From assembly GCF_023856365.1 (NCBI RefSeq), contig NW_026042402.1:186001-250000 (forward strand): 64,000 nucleotides of DNA, in the 5' to 3' direction. The stretch is from Brienomyrus brachyistius (taxonomy: Eukaryota > Chordata > Actinopteri > Osteoglossiformes > Mormyridae). A program made the position numbers and the translations under genes. Every line of letters starts with the position of its first letter. Positions within the stretch are counted from its first letter, which is position 1. The notes beneath the pieces were generated by a model. The model saw only the letters and a list, made by a program, of their open reading frames with translations. It searched no databases and was not told the origin of the DNA. Of this stretch, positions 58,100-64,000 are shown piece by piece.

Positions 58100-59790
58100 T
58101 GAGAGCCCAAGCTGTTGGACATTCCACTGGACTAGGAGACTGGGGTGAGTGAGGAGGAGCTCATTGACCACAAACTGGGATACTGGCTGTGTGTGAGCAA
58201 TGGGGTGGAGATTAAGGAAAGACGTTAAATCAGCATGCAGTGTTGCCTGGAAACAACAACAAATATACTAGTGTCACTGTACTAAAACAATATCAAAATA
58301 ATGCCTATTTTTTATTTATTTTACTTGTAGAGTGCAAAGTACAAAGGAAAACAAAGAGTAACTATGGCGAAATAAATCAAAGCATGTCCCAGAATGATGG
58401 GCCTGAATGGATCAGGACAGAAGAAGGCGAAAGTCCTGTTAACGAGGTGAGACGATGCAGACACAGGCCAGGATGTGGGTATAGGCGAGAACAAGAGGGA
58501 AGACGGGGGCCCGAGACTCAGCATGGGGACAGGTGGGGGAGGGGAGGCACGGGCTCACCTGGAGCTGCTCCCGGAGGTGCCGCTATGACTCATGGGTAAC
58601 ATGCCGGAATGGGACGGCACCTGTAGGCTGGACCAGTTGTCATGGGAGGGCAACATGGACAGACAGGTAGACGAGCTGTCTGAATAAGCAGCTGCAAGTA
58701 TAAAACAATAAATGAAGCAGGTATGTGGTGGGCAGTGTTACAGCGTCCTTAATATGGTCAATACAGAAAAGGCATGTTATCATGTTATGTATATACTGCC
58801 TCCAGTTACTTAATGCCTAACTTTAATACATTGATTGATTTGTTCACTGCTGCAGCCTGTGTCAACTTTCCTTTCAGACAGATGTAAAGTCCATTCTGTT
58901 TTTGTTCTGTGTAGTTTTTTTTGAACAGCATATGGCTGAATTCTGTTAAACCTCAGACTGAAGAAAATTGTGTTAATTGAAAAGCAAATATCAAAAACTC
59001 AGTCTGCAGGAATGTTTTTCTAAATATTTCTGTGGACTTTTGGAAATTTCACGAAATTCCATTGCTCCATTACATAAACACTGAGTGAGATTTCATTCCC
59101 ATTACTGCAACGTATGAAGAGGATTATGACTTATTACTTTAGGTTATCGGACTGAGTGAGTTTTGGAAATTTGCTCTTCGATAACTGAAGCAGTGCTGTG
59201 AATGCAGAGGTTATATGCGTCGCATATCAACAGAACTGTATGTTTATGTCTTGTCTTAATTATTTTGATTAAATGTCTAACTATTCCCAATATGTGTGAA
59301 CATACTTGGCCAAATAAAGCTGATTCTGATTCAGTCAGAGGGTAATCGTCGGTGTGCTGTACTATCGTGGTGACCCACACAGAGAGCTTAGGACCATGAT
59401 TTCAGTGTGTGCTTGTGTGAGGGGACAGGCAGGGCGGCGGCTCACTGGGTGATGCACTCCTGTGGGTATAGGGGCTGGGATAGGGGGCGGAGCAGTTACT
59501 CCTCAAGGAGGAGTAACAGTCACAGCCGTGGGGGGAGGAGAGGGAGAGGGTGCTCCCAAACTGGGGGTGTGGGTTTGATGAAGAGCAGAGAGACCCTGAG
59601 CCTGGGATGAACCAGCTGCCTACTGAAACGAAAGCGGATAAAGACAGAAACTAGAACCTCAAACTAAACAACACAAACAACAATATCAAGTTATATTCAA
59701 TCATTAAACCGTTATATATTTAATCTAAACAATAGTAATAAATATCGTTCCGATTCAAAATATCATTTACGGGTGAATCTTATGACTTGC
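58100..59790. other. No gene seen
   Basis: Short frames only. A perfect 23-bp palindrome (gttactcctc-aag-gaggagtaac) lies at 59495-59517. Confidence 0.5.
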
Positions 59791-59791
59791 A

Positions 59792-60109
59792 TTGGGAAAC
59801 AGGAAACGGGCCAAGCTGCAGGGCCAGTTCAAAGGCATAGTGCGAGGCGCCCAGAAAGGGGGCGAGGTCTGGGCGGAGTCAGCTAAAGAAGAAAAAGGCC
59901 TGACCTTTTTCTGGATGCTGTGGACTGTGTTTGTGTGTGAGCTGCAGCTGCATGTTCCTTACATTTTTTTTATTAACACCAGCACCGTGAGGTTTGGCCT
60001 GGACTGGGTCCTGTCCTGCATGGTTGAAGACATGTTGACTGATGGTCAGCCCGTGTTCTGTTGGATCCCACAGAAAGGAAATGGGAATCCCGTTTGGATC
60101 GGATGCTGA
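59792..60109 (+). CDS. Unidentified 105-residue ORF
   Basis: A basic start (MGNRKRAKLQGQFKG) is followed by hydrophobic and mixed segments; the stop lies at the boundary of the inverted duplication. No family recognised; it may be chance. Confidence 0.2.
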   Translation: MGNRKRAKLQGQFKGIVRGAQKGGEVWAESAKEEKGLTFFWMLWTVFVCELQLHVPYIFFINTSTVRFGLDWVLSCMVEDMLTDGQPVFCWIPQKGNGNPVWIGC

Positions 60110-60868
60110 CAGTTGAAAAAAAACTCATGTCTGTGTGTTATGAAAGAATATCAATAAATGTTTCCGAAAGGGGATGACTCATTTGGTAATTATTTACGGC
60201 TTATGTTATGGCTGAGAAATTTACAGTCTTTACTAAAGTCTGACTTCTTTCGAGTCACCTTTAATATAGATTGGACACTCTCTATGCTATGTACAATACT
60301 TATATAGATGGTACATGTTTACTTGCTTGCACAGATGGTTGATTAGGTAATTAGTGTAAGTGTGTGTGTGTGTGTGTGTGTGTCCAATCGCATGTATGTC
60401 CAAGGTCCATAGTAAGTAATATACACTGATCAAGAGATGCCTGAAAGTGGATGAAAGAGGACATTAGTGGGTGTATCACTTAGTGTAACGGGTGCAGGAA
60501 AATGAGCAGGACTGCAAGCCATATAATGACCCACTGTCCTTATCTAGCTCTTAATACAGTATGCATACAGTGATGTATCTACAATGGACAGCTACTATAA
60601 GCAGATAGCACAGTACAGGTGCTTAATCTGTATGCTATTTCCATCCATCCATTGTCCAAACCGCTTATCCTACTGGGTCACAGGGGGTCCGGAGTCTATC
60701 CCGGAATCAATGGGCACGAGGCAGGGAAGAACCCAGGATGGGGGGCCAGCCCATCACAGCTCACACTCACACACCATTCACTCACACATGCACACCTACG
60801 GTAAATTTAGCTACTCCAATTAGCCTCAGCATGTTTTTGGACTGTGGGGGGAAACCGGAGGAAACTAG
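60101..60868. repeat. Inverted duplication, left arm
   Basis: Reverse complement of 61995-62955, starting ggatgctgacagttg at the outer end. It includes about 540 bp of unique sequence and a truncated SINE at the inner end (60642-60868). Arms differ by scattered substitutions, the (GT)n length (60360-60383) and one extra SINE body on the right. Confidence 0.9.
60642..60868 (-). mobile_element. tRNA-derived SINE, truncated
   Basis: Shares private variants with the right-arm SINE (gattccgggatag, gtgagctgtgatgg), so it arose by the inverted duplication rather than a new insertion. It ends at ggaaac without its tRNA head. Confidence 0.88.
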
Positions 60869-60869
60869 C

Positions 60870-61860
60870 AGCTTTGTGTGGTAATTGTTTGTATTAAAAA
60901 TACATTGGATCAAGTCAAATTATTTTTATGAAGAATTAACATCTAAAAGCTGCTAGTAGACCGTGGGAAAATAATTTTTCTATTTTCTTGCTGCCATCTC
61001 GTGGCCAAAAGTAGGTATTGCAATTTCCATCATATGTAAGAGGGCCTGCCCATCAGAGTAATGTACATCCTGTGACATGTATTGACTATCAAGACAAACT
61101 GAAACACGGTGTATTAGGCTGTCAATGAGTACTGGACTAGGGTGAAAAACTGCCTGATAATCTACCTATTAACTAGAAGAGTACAAACTGGAGACGGATC
61201 CCCTAATACAGAGGGATTAACGTCTGTGCCACATCCAGAACCATTCAGTGTAGGAGTCTGGTGGTTCTACTGGATACTGACAAGTACCCAGCCCCTTTGT
61301 TCCCTCTGATAATCATCAGTCCTCCTCTGAATGCCTTCACCACTCTATTCCTGAATAGGTACACATTTAAATATGCTAGCAAGATCAAGGTATTGGGATA
61401 ACTGTTAGGTTCGCTGTTCAGAGAGTTGCAGTGAAAACCATCATACACAGTGGCCCTTTCTGGATAAGATTACCTCCCTCTGATCTAACAGGTCAAGATC
61501 AAAGCAAGGTGCATTGCAATGTCTGACACCCAGCACACTACAGCATATAAAATACAGGTATCCATCGCCTTCCGCATTTGGAACCAGGACCACTTGTTGC
61601 AAGTCAATTTGGGCGTATCTCAAGTTATACGAGAGAGGCAAGACATTAAGGACAGTATACACAGTACTGAAATAATAATGTACATATTAAACCACAGCAC
61701 TTAATAAACAGATACTGCACTTACATTTCACAAAAAAAAAATAAAGCACAGATTGCACTAAGAAATCAAAAGATGCATGTGCTAGCAAACAGTGGGAGCT
61801 GAGGAAGAAGCAGTGGTGAAATACTTTATTGTACAGTACAGTAAGTTTCTTTTTATAGAA
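60870..61860. other. Spacer of the inverted duplication, no gene seen
   Basis: Unique sequence with no supported frame. Confidence 0.5.
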
Positions 61861-61875
61861 TGAAATAGCATACAG

Positions 61876-62428
61876 GGGGCGGCATGGTGGTGCAGTGGTT
61901 AGCACTGTTGCCTCACACCTCTGGGACCCGGGTTCGAGTCTCTGCCTGGGTCACATGGGTGTGGAGTTTGCATGTTCTCCCCGTGTCGTCGTGGGGTTTC
62001 CTCCGGGTACTCCGGTTTCCCCCCACAGTCCAAAAACATGCTGAGGCTAATTGGAGTTGCTGAATTGCCCGTAGGTGTGCATGTGTGAGTGAATGGTGTG
62101 TGAGTGTGAGCTGTGATGGGCTGGCCCCCCATCCTGGGTTCTTCCCTGCCTCGTGCCCATTGATTCCGGGATAGACTCCGGACCCCCTGTGACCCAGTAG
62201 GATAAGCGGTTTGGACAATGGATGGATGGATGGATGCTGAGGCTAACTGGAGTTACTAAATTGCCCGTAGGTATGCATGTATGAGTGAATAGTGTGTGAG
62301 TGTGCCCTGTGATGGGCTGGCTCCCCATCCTGGGTTGTTCCCTGCCTCGTGCCCATTGCTTCCGGGATAGGCTCCAGACCCCCCACGACCCAGTAGGATA
62401 AGCGGTTTGGACAATGGATGGATGGATG
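61876..62428 (+). mobile_element. tRNA-derived SINE with duplicated body
   Basis: A full SINE (head with GGTGGTGCAGTGGTTAGCAC and B box GGGTTCGAGTC) to 62236, then a second headless body (62237-62428) with its own ATGG tail. The whole is flanked by one 14-bp duplication, gaaatagcatacag (61862-61875 and 62429-62442). Confidence 0.92.
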
Positions 62429-62955
62429 GAAATAGCATACAGATCTTATAAGCACCTGTACTGTGCTATCTGCTCATAGTAGCTGTCCATTGTAGATACA
62501 TCACTGTATGCATACTGTATTAAGAGCTAGACAAGGGTCATTATATGGCTTGCAGTCCTGCTCATTTTCCTGCACGCGTTACACTAAGTGATACACCCAC
62601 TAATGTCCTCTTTTATCCACTTTCGGGCATCTCTTGATCAGTGTATATTATTTACTATGGACCTTGGACATACATGCGATTGAACACACACACACACTTA
62701 CACTAATTACCTAATCATCCATCTGTGCAAGCAGGTAAACATTTACCATCTATGTAAGTATTGCACATTGCATAGAGAGTGTCCAATCTATATTAAAGGT
62801 GACTCAAAAGAAGTCAGACTTCAGTAAAGACTGTAAATTGGCAGCCATAACATAAGCCGTAAATAATTACCAAATGAGTCATCCCCTTTCGGAAACATTT
62901 ATTGATATTCTTTCATAACACACAGACATGAGTTTTTTTTCAACTGTCAGCATCC
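61995..62955. repeat. Inverted duplication, right arm
   Basis: Partner of 60101-60868. It is longer because of the extra SINE body (62237-62428). Its outer end abuts Gypsy integrase sequence. Confidence 0.9.
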
Positions 62956-63042
62956 TTCTCGATTGTCAGAAGCTCTGCGCTAGAGGGAGGTTTACTGGTC
63001 TTATACTCTTCTGGCACCTTGTGTGATTCCTGACTTGGGACA

Positions 63043-63297
63043 TCAGTTTGGCTCCTTCTGTATGTGGTTTACATTGTATTTGTTCTTTAAAGTTGCCCCT
63101 TCAGAATTAGACAGTGTAACCAGCTTGCCACATATTGCCTGGATGACATAAGGTCCGGTAAAATCCGGTTCCGTTCTTCCTCCTTTCCGTCCCCGCTTCC
63201 TCATGTTGAACAGAAGCGCCTCATCTCCAACATGATAAACTGTGTTTTGGTACCTCTTTTGTATTCGTTTACCACATGCCTGCTTCTGTTTTTCCTG
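63043..63297 (-). pseudogene. Ty3/Gypsy integrase C-terminal part
   Basis: An 85-codon frame contains RYQNTVYHVGDEALLFNMRK, KGGRTEPDFTGPYVI and NVNHIQKEPN before the stop, the usual end of a fish Gypsy-like integrase. A stop lies immediately upstream in frame. The integrase core is at 63902-64000, and about 600 bp of other sequence separates the two. Confidence 0.75.
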
Positions 63298-63596
63298 TTA
63301 CTAGGAGATGTTTTCAGCTGTTGTTGCTTATTGTCTCAACTACTTTATTTTTTTCATCAAAAAACGTGCCGTAGCTTTTCTCATCGGGAAGAATAATTGT
63401 GGAAAGCTGAAGTGGAAAAACATTCATAGCAAATTATTATTATTCACAGATCATTATAAAGAGTCATTTTCTAAAAGCATTAAGAACAATGTAATTTGCT
63501 GTTTCAAGATATGTTTTTAAATAACTACTTGTCAGTCATAAGAAACTCTTCAACACACATGATCCGATCTTGCCACAAATCATTTTTAATCTCACT

Positions 63597-63799
63597 TTTG
63601 TTGCCAGCAGTTCAGACATTAATGGCTGTGTGTTGAGTTATTTTGAGGGGACATCAAATTTACACCATTATACAAGCTGTACACTGATTACTTTACATTC
63701 TATCAGAGTTTCATATCTTTAACGTTGTCCCTTGAAAAGATATAATAAAATATTTACAAAAATGTGTGGGGTGTACTCACTTTTGTGAGATACTGTATA
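63597..63799. mobile_element. Tc1/mariner-like terminal fragment
   Basis: Ends gtactcacttttgtgagat, which resembles a known fish mariner-type terminus, with an upstream block containing aacacacagccattaatg-like sequence in inverted form. It lies between the two integrase pieces. Family from memory. Confidence 0.5.
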
Positions 63800-63901
63800 T
63801 TAAGGGATTGATTGTCAATAATATCAGTAATTCCTGATGTAATGTTAAAAGAATAGAGCCTGTCTCACACAGTTCTAAAACAACCTCAAAAACAGACTTA
63901 C

Positions 63902-64000
63902 CATTTTATGTCATCATTCGTTTTCTCATCCAGGCCATTGGTTTGGGGATGATATGCAGCAGTGATCAACGGCAGAACAGGGGCTCTGAACGCAGTATGG
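63902..64000 (-). pseudogene. Ty3/Gypsy integrase core fragment, cut by window end
   Basis: The frame reads ITAAYHPQTNGLDEKTNDD, the conserved block with the last catalytic Glu of the integrase core. It stops being integrase-like at a perfect splice-donor-like ATG|GTAAGT (63902/63901). The rest lies beyond the window. Confidence 0.75.

Overview
This window looks like a transposon-dense stretch of a ray-finned fish genome, most likely a teleost. The evidence is spliced vertebrate-style genes, a novel immune-type receptor (NITR) gene (a family known from ray-finned fishes), fish-type Tc1 elements with long terminal inverted repeats, tRNA-derived SINEs ending in (ATGG)n, CR1/L2-like LINEs, hAT MITEs and Ty3/Gypsy remnants. 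Family names rest on motif recognition from memory; no database search was possible.

Layout. 1-329 is one copy of a repeat that recurs with no difference I could see at 27391-27719. 344-8478 is a tandem array of composite units, each with a tRNA-like sequence on the + strand; the longer unit type also carries a degenerate tRNA-Leu-like sequence on the - strand. Its first unit was hit by an internally deleted LINE (610-2326) and a Tc1 deletion derivative (2901-4069), and empty target sites for both survive in sister units. 8479-12300 holds repeats, a SINE and a Gypsy integrase remnant. 12344-12832 holds a TATA/CCAAT promoter and a very basic, lysine-rich putative first exon. 14040-16851 is a TA-rich satellite array, interrupted by a second copy of the same Tc1 derivative (16852-18021) and by a GC-rich LTR-retroelement fragment.

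22159-24346 (- strand) is a four-exon gene for a small secreted cystatin-fold protein resembling chemerin (RARRES2), with an apparent one-base frameshift after the signal peptide. 24671-31431 is mostly LINE and SINE debris around a 46-bp minisatellite (27816-29490) with a 690-bp higher-order period. 33872-46950 is a nest of elements: hAT pieces, a Gag-like ORF split by a CR1-type LINE, LTR fragments, and a LINE split by an 838-bp solo LTR.

47846-52123 (- strand) is a five-exon NITR gene: signal peptide, V domain, I domain, transmembrane segment and ITIM-bearing tail. A 57-bp in-frame tandem duplication of the J-like end of the I-domain exon carries a stop codon, and the intron 4 phases do not match, so as assembled it is a pseudogene or encodes only a soluble two-domain form. 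54488-56340 looks like a CpG-rich bidirectional promoter between a short spliced - strand transcript and a DDE-integrase-like gene remnant. The right end has a solo LTR with target-site duplication (57814-58090), a large inverted duplication (60101-60868 / 61995-62955) broken inside a SINE, and a Gypsy integrase in two pieces.

Only the chemerin-like and NITR genes are convincing host protein genes, and both are immune-related. The rest is mostly transposable elements and satellites, notable for how many insertions can be placed exactly from target-site duplications and paralogous empty sites.
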